NCBI RefSeq assembly: GCF_022539505.1
Contig: NC_061510.1
Coordinates: 279,990,715-280,054,714 of the forward strand
Length of the DNA stretch: 64,000 bases
Source: Lolium rigidum
Lineage: Eukaryota > Streptophyta > Magnoliopsida > Poales > Poaceae
Reading direction: 5' to 3'
Under the pieces are notes generated by a model. The model searched no databases. It was given only the letters and a program-made list of their open reading frames with translations, and had not been told where the DNA came from. Position numbers and translations under genes: made by a program. This document shows positions 23,861 through 35,762 of the stretch, one piece after another (the stretch's first letter is position 1; each line of letters begins with the position of its first letter).

Positions 23861-24081
23861 TCCACCATCGGAGACGAAGCTGCCACATTCCACTTCAGGC
23901 CTCGTTCGACATTTTGGGTTTCAAAATCTTCCACTTCAAGGTCCTGCGCCGAGATCAATTAAGGGCCGCGAGTAGTGGCGGTAGTAAGCCATACGCGCGC
24001 ACATAGATGTTGCTTTCCCGGTGCCACCTATTACCACATCTGAAGTCAAGTTCTTCATACCTAGTATGCACGTATTACATA

Positions 24082-24206
24082 CTCCCTCCGTCCCAAATTA
24101 GTTGTCCCAATTTTTTTTAAATATGGATGTATCTAGACATGTTTTAGTGTCTTGATGCATCCATATTTTAACAAACTTGAGACAACTAATTTGGGACGGA
24201 GGATAG
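24082..24206. mobile_element. Stowaway (Tc1/mariner) MITE
   Basis: Begins CTCCCTCCGTCCCAAATTAG and ends with its inverted complement, flanked by TA (24080-24081 and 24207-24208). It is about 125 bp and non-coding. It is absent from the corresponding position of unit A. Confidence 0.85.
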
Positions 24207-24514
24207 TACTTTTCTTATGGAACAACAAGATGTGAGAAATGGAGCAGACATTCGTGAGGTGTACGAGTAAAGATGTATGGTTTGGTCGATTATAAAGCAA
24301 TGCATGATTCAGCTAGCTAGCTGGCAGAGTTTGTAGGACAACTCATTATTGTTGTACTATATCTTTTCTAGTATCGTCCAACACCCAAGAACGTGTTGGT
24401 GATATACGTTTCAGCCAATCTGTCAGATGGTGCATTGGGAGATTGGGAGCCTCCCACTGCTTTTTTCTAGGGTAAATGGCATAAGCTCTGCTTTTTTCAC
24501 TATATAAATAATAA

Positions 24515-25533
24515 CATGTCTCGTAGGTACCTCATCCGGGTGCAGGGTGAACCGCATAACATGGATGGATTAACTACATCAACAATGTTAGCAACAGAAA
24601 TAAAAGTGTCAGAACAGATACCGGAAAGAAGAACTGTAAACATGATTATAATAATTTTGGCGCCAGATTTTTAAATAAGTTCATCGAATCCGCTAGATTT
24701 TACAACAATTTTGCAAAAGATGAACTAAATACAAAGTTTGCCAAACTACAATAAGCTAGCCGGGGGTTTGTACCAAGGTTTTGGCTCCCGACTGGATTTT
24801 TTTCCCGATGGTGCTTGGGGGCGATGCGAAGGCGGCGCGTCTTCGTGAAGGGGTCCTCATCGCCGGTGTCCTCGCCAAAGAGGTAGGTCTCGTCGTTGGA
24901 GTAGTCAACGACGACGAAGCCGTGCCTCGCCATCTCCGACCCAATGGACGCTCGATTCGTTCGGTGCACGTTGCGCTCCTCCTCCTCGTCACCGCTTGTG
25001 TTGAGCTCGATTGGCAGGGGTGGAGGAGGCCTGCGCACTGCTAACAGGATCAATCGCGCCGCCGCCGACGGCCCCACCTCGTCGTCATGCGCGCGCGGAA
25101 GAATTTCATTCCACGCAGGAGAGCGTGGCGACATGCTTGCTTGGAGATGTGAGCAGCGCGCTCGGCGAGCGTCTCCAGCACTCGCCTCATCGACACAGAA
25201 CTGCGGCCTCCCGTCAAATTAATCCAGTCGCCACGAGCAAAATTGGGCGGCGTCATCAGTAACAGAGGAGTACGATTGCGGCGGCGATTTGAAAATGGCG
25301 GCCGGTAAGGAGCTCGATTTGGCGGAGTGCAGCGGGCGGAGGAGGCAAGGATGCGGATTTTACCCCATCTGAACCCTCGCATCCGCCTTGAATAGGGGCT
25401 TCGCGTTCCGGGTATGGTATCCCGCAACGAAAATCGTGATGTGGGCCGTGCTATGCATCTGTTCTGGCCGTGTTTGATCCACCACCGTATACAATCGCCA
25501 TGCAGAAAGGTTGGGTGTCTGCTAGAGATATTC
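24515..25533 (-). mobile_element. Non-autonomous PIF/Harbinger-type element in unit B, with ORF remnant
   Basis: Paralogue of 15876-16799, flanked by TAA (24512-24514 and 25534-25536). The minus strand has a GC-rich coding-like block. One frame (25427-25050) includes TPPNFARGDWINLTGGRSS; another (25134-24700) includes SIGSEMARHGFVVVDYSNDE. The same peptides are recognisable in unit A with substitutions, so the reading was once protein-coding. I do not recognise a domain. It may be an ORF1-like or captured gene. Confidence 0.5.
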
Positions 25534-25536
25534 TAA

Positions 25537-25915
25537 GAGAAAACTACAAAAGAACATGTATTCCAAAAAAGACAGCAACTAGCTTGCAGATGCTAAAGTC
25601 GACAGCTTAATGTCTTCTTCCACGAGAAAAGCCACCCGGTCATGGCTAGTCGACTTGCTGCTGAAAATGCGACGATTTCTTTCGTTCCACAACGGCCAAG
25701 CGGTGAAAGATATCACATGCAAGGGCTCAGCAGGAGATTTTCCAACGGCAGTCCATCAGAAAGAAATCGATTCAGACTGGGAAGGCCAGCCGAGCCGATC
25801 GGATAGAGTGCCAGACCTGGGCAGCTTAACGGAGATAAGGTGCACCGCGGATTCCCGAACTTGATCACACAGGGCGCAGTGTTCAGCCAAACGATTGTAA
25901 TTGGATAGAGATGCA
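25537..25915 (-). pseudogene. L1-type LINE relic (RT C-terminal region)
   Basis: The minus strand reads HCALCDQVRESAVHLI followed by FTAWPLWNERNRRIF and a Ser/Leu-rich end: the zinc-finger-like C-terminus and tail typical of plant L1 reverse transcriptase ORFs, with in-frame stops. It ends next to the Harbinger in unit B. Unit A shares only the last 50 bp or so. Confidence 0.6.
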
Positions 25916-25925
25916 CCGAGAACTA

Positions 25926-26211
25926 ACCTGTTGTGTGATTGTTAGGAGGGTAGTGGCACCCCCAGCCTATCAGAGTTCAAATCCTAGATTTGACACTTTG
26001 GTGTCTCGTAAAGACGGAATATTCTTCAGTGGGAAGCGATGTTTTCGTCGACAGCGAGGCGACTGAGGTGACTTCGTCAATCTCAAAACTTGCCCGATCA
26101 GTTTTTCAACGCAGTCTTTTAGAGGTGCTCATAGGGGTAGGGTGTGCGTATGTGCGTTTATAGGGGTGAGTGTGTACACGCATGTATGAGCTCTCGCAAA
26201 AAAAAAAAAAG
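25926..26211 (+). mobile_element. tRNA-derived SINE
   Basis: Head with a pol III B-box-like GAGTTCAAATCCTAG (25973-25987), a body with ACTTCGTCAATCTCAAAACTTG and AGGGGTGAGTGTGTACACGC, and a 3' poly-A tract (about 26200-26211). A clear TSD was not found. The same body occurs truncated at 18094. Confidence 0.6.
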
Positions 26212-27156
26212 TAGATGTGCACAAATGACAAGGCTAGATGCTCAATCCTCTGATATTTCTGATTGAAACAACATTTGGAATAATATATTCTCATAGTCGA
26301 AAGCAATCTGCATTGCCTTCTATATATGTTCCTTTTCCATTTTAACTCCCGTAGGTAATATGTAAGCATTTAGTCACACCTAGATGTGTACCCGACCCAG
26401 CCCGAGAAAAAGATAATGCATCTCAATCGTTCTACCAGGAGTCTGATACGAGATGGCTGGTCGCTTAAGGGCCTATTTGTTTCGCCTGACCGCGGGTGGC
26501 TGTGCAGAAAATCTGCTATGCAGGAGAAGCTGCTATTTTGAGTTTTAGTCTTTGGCAGCTGAGCTGGCTGTTAAATTGTGAACTGGAAAATAGTCTGAAA
26601 TACTCTGACTGTTATGAGAACCTGTATTATTATTGATTTATGTGTAATAAATAACATGTGGGTCTATGAAATACATATGCTAATGTAGTTTTAGTCAAAA
26701 GACATATCCATTACAAATATTGATTTATCCAAATCATGTATCATATCATTTTCCTAGCTAGCACAAATAGATCTAGGTTCTCTAGCATTGAACAATGCAT
26801 TGGCTATGTCATCATGTGTCAAGTTCATGCTTCTCATGTGCCGTCGTTATTGCTTGCCTTTGCACCTTAGGGATGTTAATTCTCGTCGGAGTCACAACGA
26901 TCAAACTGTTTGTCACGTAAGTGGGAGTCTTTAATAAAATTGTGAAGCGCGATGCAGGCTAGGATAATTTTCTTTTGCGTAACCAAACCGTAAGAAGGAA
27001 TACCTTTCAACATGCGCCACTTATTTTTCAAAATTCTAAAATTACGCTCGATAGCATTTCGAATTTGAGCATGCGCATAGTTGAAAATTTCTTCCTTCTT
27101 CGTTGGTAGCCCTTCTCGACGAAAGTCTGGTAAATGATATGTGTTATTCTTGTAAG

Positions 27157-29313
27157 AGCATCTCCAACAGGCACGCTAAAAATCGGCGCGCTAAACCACG
27201 CTGCCGCCGCGCTATAAACGGATGGCGCGCTAGACCGATATTTGCCCCGCCGGATGCTCCATTTTGAAGCACGCGTTGGCGCGCAAAAAAAACACCTCCG
27301 CCGGATGCTCCATTTTGCAGCACGCAGCGCGGCGCAAACAACAAACACACAACTATGCATCAAACAAGATCAAACAACCATATAAATTTACAAATAAAAT
27401 GTACCATCCAAATACAATAAATTGTTCACAGCAAATACAACAAGTACATGAAATTGTTCACACCAAATACAACAAGTTTAGAGACCAACATAGAACAATA
27501 CAACATAGTTTTGAGATAATATAACACATAGTTTTCAAACAAATACAACAAGTATGCAACTATTGTTGTCCATTCCAATTCCACCATTCTTTCATGAGAT
27601 CTTTTCGAAGCTCATCATGTGTGTCGTTGCAGCGAATGGCATGGTATGAGGCAATGAACCGGCAATACTATGTGCGGACCTCCTCACTTGCACGGGAACC
27701 CCCATCAAGTCGTAGTGGGTATGATCCACATCTTTCCCGCAATCATCCTCTATAATCATGTTATGCAGGATGACACAAACGGTCATGATATACCAAAGGC
27801 ATTCTTGGTCCCAAAATCTAGCCGGTCCTCTAACAATGGCAAATTGGGCTTGCAAAATCTCAAATGCTCTCTACATCTTTTCTAGCCGCCGCTTGTGCAT
27901 TGTGGAATTGGGTTTGCTTCTTACCTCTAGGTTGAATAATCGGCTTCACAAATGTTTGCCACCTTGGATATATGCCGTCGGCGAGGAAGTAGCCATAGTT
28001 GTACTTGTGGCCATTTGCTTCAAACTCCACCAGTGGACCTTCCCGCATTGCAAGTCTTGTCATTAGTAGTGATCGTTGGAGAACATTGATGTCATTGCAA
28101 GACCCGGGCATTCCAAAAAAATGCATGCCATATCCAAGTCTCTTGGTCGGCGTCCGCTTCAAAGACTATGGTGGCATCCTTCTTGTACCCTTTGAATTGT
28201 CCATGCCATGCCGCTGGAGAATTCTTCCAACTCCAATGCATACAATCAATGGAACCAAGCATACCGGAAAATCCCCGGTTGGCTTTGATCTCCAAAAGTC
28301 TTGTCGTGTCTTGAGCATTGGGGGCTCTCAAGTATGTGGAGCCAAAGACATTGACAATTGCAACGACAAAGCGCTTCACACACAAGATAGAAGTGCTCTC
28401 TCCCATGGCCAAATGATCATCAACTAGATCCGCCGGTATACCATATGCCAACATACGCAAGGCGGCGGTCACCTTTTGATATGTGCTATGACCAAGTTCT
28501 CTGGCGGCATTTCTCCTTTGCTCAAAGAACCGATCATACTTGGTCACCTCCGTTGCGATGTGCTTGAACAAGTTGATACTCATCCGAAAACGCCGCCGAA
28601 AATAGCTTTCGGGAAATATCGGATTCTCATTGAAATACGACCGCATCAACTTCTCATGCCCTTCAATCCTTTCTCTCCACAACTTCTGTCTACCGAACAT
28701 CGATCCACCAAATTTTGGCTTCTTAACGGCACGGTAAGCTAATAGTAGCGATATGTTCTCCTCTTCCTCTTGGCTGTACTCGTCATCCGATGAATCGTAT
28801 GATGAACTGTACAAACATACATATGAAATTACTTAACTACAACTAACTACATTAGCTAATCGGCGAGCAAAATCATGGAGGCCGGACGGCGGAGGTGCAT
28901 ACCTTGCGAGCAAATCGACAAGCATCATGGTCGCGCCATGTCGTTAGCAAGCTCGAAGACGAAGACGACGACATGGCGACGGTGGCGCGGAGGAGAACGC
29001 GACGGCGGCGCGGAGGAGGAGTGGGAGGAGAAGCGTCGTCTACTTCCTGTCGCTGGCGGCGGTGCGGTCGGTACAGCGCGGCGGAGCAGCCGCTACTGCC
29101 GGGAGGAGGCGCGGGAGAGGCGGATCTACGGCGCGGCGGCGCGCAACAGCGGGGCCGGCGGCGAAATCGACCGGAGGCGGCTGGATTTCGCGGTGGCGGG
29201 GCGGTGGGGAAATGAGGGGCGCGGGGGGTGGGGGGAATTTTCCAGTCGTTGGGTTTTCGCGTGTGCGCAGAGTGTTGTATAAACAATTGGATCTTGAATT
29301 TTTGGATGCACAT
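27157..29313 (-). mobile_element. Nested Harbinger element inside the PIF transposase gene
   Basis: One end is GAGCATCTCCAACAGGCACGC (about 27157), a typical Harbinger TIR followed by GC-rich direct repeats (CCGGATGCTCCATTTTG near 27251 and 27301). It contains a transposase gene on the minus strand with a GC-rich 5' exon. The opposite TIR is not present near 29313, so the boundary there is a deletion junction. A 15-bp match (GTTGTATAAACAATT) at 29273 and 29359 may mark microhomology used in that rearrangement. Confidence 0.6.
27592..28980 (-). pseudogene. Harbinger transposase (DDE nuclease), frameshifted
   Basis: A probable first exon (MSSSSSSSLLTTWRDHDACR, from about 28974) is separated by a GT-AG intron (28904-28807) from the main exon. 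The main exon begins acidic (SSYDSSDDEYSQEEEE), then has SYFRRRFRMSINLFKHI and GFSGMLGSIDCMHWSWKNSP with the first catalytic Asp. After a shift near 28150 come FGMPGSCNDINVLQRS (second Asp) and YFLADGIYPRW. A third frame (27855-27592) holds CVILHNMIIED. As I read it, the exon 1-exon 2 junction is also out of phase, so at least three breaks inactivate it. Confidence 0.8.
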
Positions 29314-30690
29314 CCTTGAAATTTCGATCCACTGTTTTTATGTTATCTTTTCCCAAGTTGTATAAACAATTCAACACCATCTTGAACTTCCTACGAATTG
29401 TTTCAAGAGATCGACTGAAATGGTTCTCAACTTGGTGAAATGATTGTGGTCCTCCAACCATCCATAGAAACATACCCAAACATTCAATTGATTCCATATC
29501 TCTTGTTGACTCTAACCCATAGCTAGCAACTACGAGGTTGTGAAGTTGTTCAAACACATCTGGATACATTCTAAACATTTTATAGCATCTTTTTCTGTCA
29601 TCAAGTTGTTCATGCACCCATTCAAGCCGGTTTGTTGTGGAATCCTCCTAGCTGCATTATTAATTTTTTTTTTCAGAATAGAGATTACCATAGTAGCCCA
29701 ACACAGCCAAATCATGCGCCACTCCAAGAATATGTTTTATCCTTTCAATTTCTTCATCATGTCCATTGTCATCTCCATCCAACTACAAAATTCAAACTAA
29801 ACAAGTGAAAAACGATTACATAATATAATAGTATACACCAAATTTCAATAACAACTCTCACAAAATAGTGTAAAAGATATTCCAAACAGAATAGAAACAC
29901 AATGGTGCATAAGTTTTAGAATGATCAAAATAGTCTACAAAATATTCAAAATAAATAGTACACAAAATGGTCCATAGGCTCTAGAATTCCAAATACCAAA
30001 TAAATAGTGCACATATTACATCCTACATTTGCTTGTTCATCTCATCATGTATCCTCTCGAGATAATCAAACCGTCCTCCAAGTGTTTCAAAGGCTGCCAA
30101 CAACTCTCAGGTGGTCCCGACATATTTTGTGCCTAAACCTTTTCTGAGATCAGAGGGATCAACGTATGGATTTCCCAAATCGCCGAAATCCTCTGACGTC
30201 TCCGGTTGTGCTCGGTTTGTCTCTTCAATCGCGTAGACCTGATGATATTTTGAGTGTTGGTTTTTATCAGGATTGATGACACCATCATAGAGATTGGTGA
30301 AGACCTTTCCGATGGCAGCAGATTTGTCGATGAAGTTGAAGTTGTCGACGCTGTCGGAGTCGCTGCTTATAACAGAGTCCGCAGACGACTCGAAGGATGT
30401 GTCGCTGAAGATCTTGGCGAGCTTTCCGCTTGCCTTGGTGTCAATGAAGCGTGACGACGAAAACTCTTCGTCGCTCGATGAAAAGTCAGAATCGATCGCT
30501 GAAAATTCCGACGATATCGGAACTTCGAGACGATAGGATCCTTCCTTGTTGACGCCAAATCGGAATTCTCCGAACGTCATGACGATGGGCTCCTCCAGAT
30601 ACACACATGCATCCAAACGGGAGGGCGGGTGAGGAATAAAATCGACTAGATCAATTTTTTCCCGTTTACCTCGATCCGTCGCATTGCTTG

Positions 30691-32281
30691 TGATACGTCT
30701 CCAACGTATCGATAATTTCTTATGTTCCATGCTACTTTATTGATGATACCTACATGTTTTATGCACATTATATGTCATATTTATGCATTTTCTGGAACTA
30801 ACCTATTAACAAGATGTCGAAGAGCCAGTTGCTGTTTTCTGCTGTTTTTGGTTTCAGAAATCCTAGTAAAGAAATATTCTCGAAATTGGACGAAACTTTC
30901 GCCCAGGGTCCTATTTTTGCACGAAGCTTCCAGAAGACCGAAGAGATAACGAAGTGGGGCCACGAGGCGGCCAGAGGGGAGGCCGGCGCGGCCCCGGCCC
31001 CGGCCGCGCCGACCTACCCCCTGGGCCCCCCGTGTGGCCCCCGCGTTGACCCTCCGCCTACTTAAAGCCTCCATCGCGAAACCCCCGATACCGAGAGCCA
31101 CGATACGGAAAACCTTACCGAGACGCCGCCGCCGCGAATCCCATCTCGGGGGATTCCGGAGATCGCCTCCGGCACCCTGCCGGAGAGGGGATTCATCTCC
31201 CGGAGGACTCTACACCGCCATGGTCGCCTCCGGAGTGATGAGTGAGTAGTTCACCCCTGGACCATGGGTCCATAGCAGTAGCTAGATGGTCGTCTTCTCC
31301 TTGTTGTGCTTCATTGTTGGATCTTGTGAGCTGCCTAACATGATCAAGATCATCTATATGTAATTCTATATGTTGTGTTTGTCGGGATCCGATGGATAGA
31401 GAGTACTATGATTATGGTGATTATCAATCTATTGTTTATGTGTTGTTTATGATCTTGCATGCTCTCCGTTATTAGTAGAGGCTCTGGCCAAGTTTGTACT
31501 CTTAACTCCAAGAGGGAGTATTTATGCTCGATAGTGGGTTCATGCCTCCATTTAATCTGGGACAGTGACAGAAAGTTCTAAGGTTGTGGATGTGCTGTTG
31601 CCACTAGGGATAAAACATTGATTCTATGTCTAAGGATGTAGTTGTCGATTACATTACGCACCATACTTAATGCAATTGTCTGTTGCTTTGCAACTTAATA
31701 CTGGAGGGGGTTCGGATGATAACCTGAAGGTGGACTTTTTAGGCATAGATGCGGTTGGATGGCGGTCTATGTACTTTGTCGTAATGCCCAATTAAATCTC
31801 ACTATATTTATCATATCATGTATATGCATTGTTATGCCTTTCTCTATTTGTCAATTGCCCGACTGTAATTTGTTCACCCAACATGCTTTTATCTTATGGG
31901 AGAGACACCTCTAGTGAACTGTGGACCCCGGTCCTATTCTTTACATAGCATACAATCTACTGCAATTGTGTTTTACTATTTTCTTTGCAAACATCTTCCA
32001 CTCGATACGTTTAATCCTTTGTTACAGCAAGCCGGTGAGATTGACAACCTCACTGTTTCGTTGGGGCAAGGTACTTTGGTTTTGTTGTGCAGGTTCCGCG
32101 TTGGCGCAGGAATCCCTGGTGTTGCGCCGCATCACATTTCGCGACCATCAACCTTCAACGTGCTTCTTGGCTCCTACTGGTTCGATTAAACCTTGGTTTC
32201 ATACTGAGGGAAAACTTGCCACTGTGCGCATCATACCTTCCTCTTGGGGTTCCCAACGGACGTGTACATCTACGCGCATCA
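30691..32281 (+). repeat. 5' LTR of element X
   Basis: About 1591 bp. Many of its differences from the 3' LTR are CAG/CTG versus CG-containing variants (for example CTG at 30792 versus CTCG at 35864). Confidence 0.92.
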
Positions 32282-32536
32282 AGCACTTTTTCTGGCGCCG
32301 TTGCCGAGGAGATCAAGACACGCTGCAAGGGGAGTCTCCACTTCTCAATCTCTTTACTTTGTTTTTGTCTTGCTTTATTTTATTTACTACTTTGTTTGCT
32401 GCACTAAATCAAAACACAAAAAAATTAGTTGCTAGTTTTACTTTATTTACTGTCTTGCTCTCTATATCAAAAATACAAAAAAATTAGTTACTTGTCTTTA
32501 CTTTATTCGCCTTGTTTACTTTTTGCCTATTGCATC

Positions 32537-33190
32537 ATGTTTCCTTTTAATTTTGCCACAAAAGACATACCGGTAGGACGTGGGTCCATAGTTGGGAGAA
32601 ATAATATAGAAGAATTTTTCAATCATGTTAGTATCACTGAAGATTTTGAAGATAGACACTTGGTAGAACTTGCACCTACCTATGAAATTGCTGCTGCTGC
32701 TTTAGTTCGCATGTTGGAAACTAAATTTGTTAATCTCAATCCTATAATCCAACACATGTTTCTTACACTTGGTGATATGGAAGAAGGGGAAAAGAAAGAT
32801 TTTGTTTTAGAAACCCTTCTTAGAGAATTTGGTGGTCTAGCAAGAGAGGCTAGAAAGGTTTTTGCTAAATTTAATATGCTAGGTTCTCATACCAATTTTA
32901 TTGGTCTCCTTGAAAAAATGGACATGGATAGAATAAGGTACACTAATAACATTAATGATGGTGGGGAAATCAAAGCACCAATACCATGTAAACTCCTAGC
33001 TATGAATGATGCACTAGAAAATAACTATGCTTGGCTTGTTCCTGAAAATTTGTTCGATGAGAGTAGCAAGCCTAAGACTAATGAAAAGGGAGACGCTAAA
33101 ACTTATATATCAAACATATTATGCTTGGTTGAGAAAACTCCCAACACCCCTGGTTATGATGTTGATGCTTCTACTCTCGATGTTACTTGA
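32537..33190 (+). CDS. Single ORF of non-autonomous element X, function unknown
   Basis: Start chosen at MFPFNFATKDIPVGRG (32537), the first good Met after an AT-rich leader. A longer open frame begins at 32429 but its extra residues are Leu/Tyr-rich leader. About 217 residues with predicted helices: EEFFNHVSITEDFEDRHLVE, then LTLGDMEEGEKKDFVLETLL, then LGSHTNFIGLLEKMDMDRIR. It lies where gag lies in Athila elements, but I see neither the typical retrotransposon gag core nor a zinc knuckle. The uninterrupted frame in an element about 2% diverged between LTRs suggests selection or youth. It may be a gag-derived particle protein; that is inference. Confidence 0.55.
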   Translation: MFPFNFATKDIPVGRGSIVGRNNIEEFFNHVSITEDFEDRHLVELAPTYEIAAAALVRMLETKFVNLNPIIQHMFLTLGDMEEGEKKDFVLETLLREFGGLAREARKVFAKFNMLGSHTNFIGLLEKMDMDRIRYTNNINDGGEIKAPIPCKLLAMNDALENNYAWLVPENLFDESSKPKTNEKGDAKTYISNILCLVEKTPNTPGYDVDASTLDVT

Positions 33191-35762
33191 TTTGCACTTT
33201 CTGCGCCTAGCTGAAAGGCGTTAAAGAAAAGCGCTTATGGGAGACAACCCATGTTTTTACCTACAGCAATTTTTTGTTTTATTGAGTCTTGGAAGTTGTT
33301 TACTACTGTAGCAACCTCTCCTTATCATGTTTTTGTGCCAAGTAAAGTTTCTATGTCAAAGTTGATGTTATATTTGGGATCGCTGCGCAGAAACAGCATT
33401 GCTGTCTGTCACGAATCTGGGCACAGTCCTCTGTAGAAAATTCGAAAAAATCTTCCAATTTACGAGCGTGATCCTCAGATATGTACGCAACTTTCATTAG
33501 TTTTGAGTTTTTCCATTTGAGCAAGTCTGGTGCCAGCTTTAAATTCGTCTTTACGGACTGTTCTGTTTTTGACAGATTCTGCCTTTTATTTCGCATTGCC
33601 TCTTTTGCTATGTTGGATTTATTTCTTTGATCCACTAATGTCCAGTAGCATTATGCAATGTCCAGAAGTGAAAATAATGATTGTGTCACCTCTGAATGAG
33701 TGAATTATTAATGATGCACTAACCCTCTAATGAGTTTGCTTGAAGTTTGGTGTGAAGGAAGTTTTCAAGGGTCAAGAGAGGAGAATGATATACTATGATC
33801 AAGAGGAGTGAAAGCTCTAAGCTTGGGGATGCCCCCGTGGTTCACCCCTGCATATTTTAAGAAGACTCAAGCGTCTAAGCTTGGGGATGCCCAAGGCATC
33901 CCCTTCTTCATCGACAACATCATCAGGTTCCTCCCCTGAAACTATATTTTTATTCAATCACATCTTGTGTTCTTTGCTTGGAGCGTCGGTTTGTTTTTGT
34001 TTTTGTTTTTGTTTGAATAAAATGGATCCTAGCATTCACTTTGTGGGAGAGAGACACGCTCCGCTGTTGCATATGGACACATGTGTCCTTAGGCTTTACT
34101 CATAATGTTCAAGGCGAAGTTTCTTCTTCGTTAAATTGTTATATGGTTGGAATTGGAAAATGCTACATGTAGTAATTCTAAAATGTCTTGGATAATGTGA
34201 TACTTGGCAATTGTTGTGCTCATGTTTAAGCTCTTGCATCATATGCTTTGCACCCATTAATGAAGAAATACATAGAGCTTGCTAAAATTTGATTTGCATA
34301 TTTGATTTCTCTAAGGTCTAGATAATATCTAGTATTGAGTTTTGAACAACAAGGAAGACGGTGTAGAGTCTTATAATGTTTACAATATGTCTTTTATTTG
34401 AGTTTTGCTGCACTTGTTCATCCTTGAGTTTGCTTCAAATAACCTTGCTAGCCTAAACCTTGTATCGAGAGGGAATACTTCTCATGCATCCAAAATCCTT
34501 GAGCCAACTACTATGCCATTTGTGTCCACCATACCTACCTACTACATGGTATTTCTCCGCCATTCCAAAGTAAATTGCTTGAGTGCTACCTTTAAAATTC
34601 CATCATCCACCTTTGCAATATATAGCTCATGGGACAAAATAGCCTTAAAAACTATCGTAATATTGAATATGTACTTATGCACTTTATCTTTTATTAAGTT
34701 GCTTGTTGTGCGATAACCATGCTTCTGGGGAACGCCATCAACTATTGTTGAATATCATGTGAGTTGCTATGCATGTCCGTCTTGTCTGAAGGATCTATCA
34801 TTTTAGTGGTTGGAGCATGCAAAATTGTTAGAGAAGAACATTTGGCCGCTAACTAAAGCCATGAATCATGGTTGAAGTTTCAGTTTTGGACATATATCCT
34901 CAATCTCATATGAGAATAATAACTTTTCTACATGCTTATGCATTTAAGAGGAGTCCATTATCTGTTGTCCATGTTGTCCCGGTATGGATGTCTAAGTTGA
35001 GAATAATCAAAAGCGAGAAATCCAAAATGCGAGCATTCTCCTTAGACCTTTGTACAGGCGGCATGGAGGTACCCCTTTGTGACACTTGGTTGAAACATGG
35101 CATGCAAAGATCCGGTAGTCCAAGTTAAGTAGGACGAGGTGCGGACACTATTAGTATACTATGCATGAGGCTTGCAACTTGTAAGATATAATTTACATAA
35201 CTCATATGCTTTATTACTACCGTTGACAAAATTGTTTCATGTTTTCAAAATAAAAGCTCTAGCACAAATACAGCAATCGATGCTTTCCTCTTTGAAGGAC
35301 CATTCTTTTACTTTTATTGTTGAGTCAGTTTACCTATCTCCTTCCACCTTAAGAAGCAAACACTTGTGTGAACTGTGCATTGATTCCTACACACTTGCAT
35401 ATTGCACTTGTTATATTACTTTATGTTGACAATATCCATGAGATATACATGTTATAAGTTGAAAGCAACCGCTGAAACTTAATCTTCCTTTGTGTTGCTT
35501 CAATACCTTTACTTTGATTTATTGCTTTATGAGTTAACTCTTATGCAAGACTTATTGATGCTTGTCTTGAAGTACTATTCATGAAAAGTCTTTGCTTTAT
35601 GATTCAGTTGTTTACTCATGTCATTACCTTTGTTTTGATCGCTGCATTCATTACATATGTTTACAAATAGTATGATCAAGATTATGATGGCATGTCACTT
35701 CAGAAATTATCTTTGTTATCGTTTTACCTGCTCGGGACGAGCAGAACTAAGCTTAGGGATGC
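33191..35762 (+). other. Non-coding 3' internal region of element X
   Basis: AT-rich, with no recognisable domain on either strand. It ends with GCTCGGGACGAGCAGAACTAAGCTTAGGGATGC, the last part being the polypurine tract. Its tail-like layout resembles 46499-48265 of the autonomous Athila, including a shared CATACCTACCTACTACATGG near 34530 and 47113. Confidence 0.6.

Larger units (their letters stand above)
23890..25582. repeat. Segmental duplication unit B
   Basis: Diverged copy of 15395-16850, carrying extra insertions (the Stowaway at 24082). The Copia at 18505-23860 inserted just to its left, after the duplication. Confidence 0.8.
26876..29727 (-). pseudogene. PIF-type transposase (ORF2), interrupted and missing its catalytic middle
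   Basis: The N-terminal part (about 29640-29313) reads RKRCYKMFRMYPDVFEQL, SYGLESTRDMESIECLGMFL and TVDRNFKDVHPKIQ, standard for plant PIF/HARBI1-like proteins. The C-terminal part (27149-26876) resumes at YHLPDFRREGLPTKKEEIF and ends NFRILKNKWRMLKG..LACIALHNFIKD then stop. The segment that should link them, about 100 residues including the first catalytic Asp (IDGTH-type motif), is absent, replaced by another Harbinger element (27157-29313). A small intron (GTAATC..AATGCAG, near 29690-29655) is likely upstream. Clearly inactive. Confidence 0.8.
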
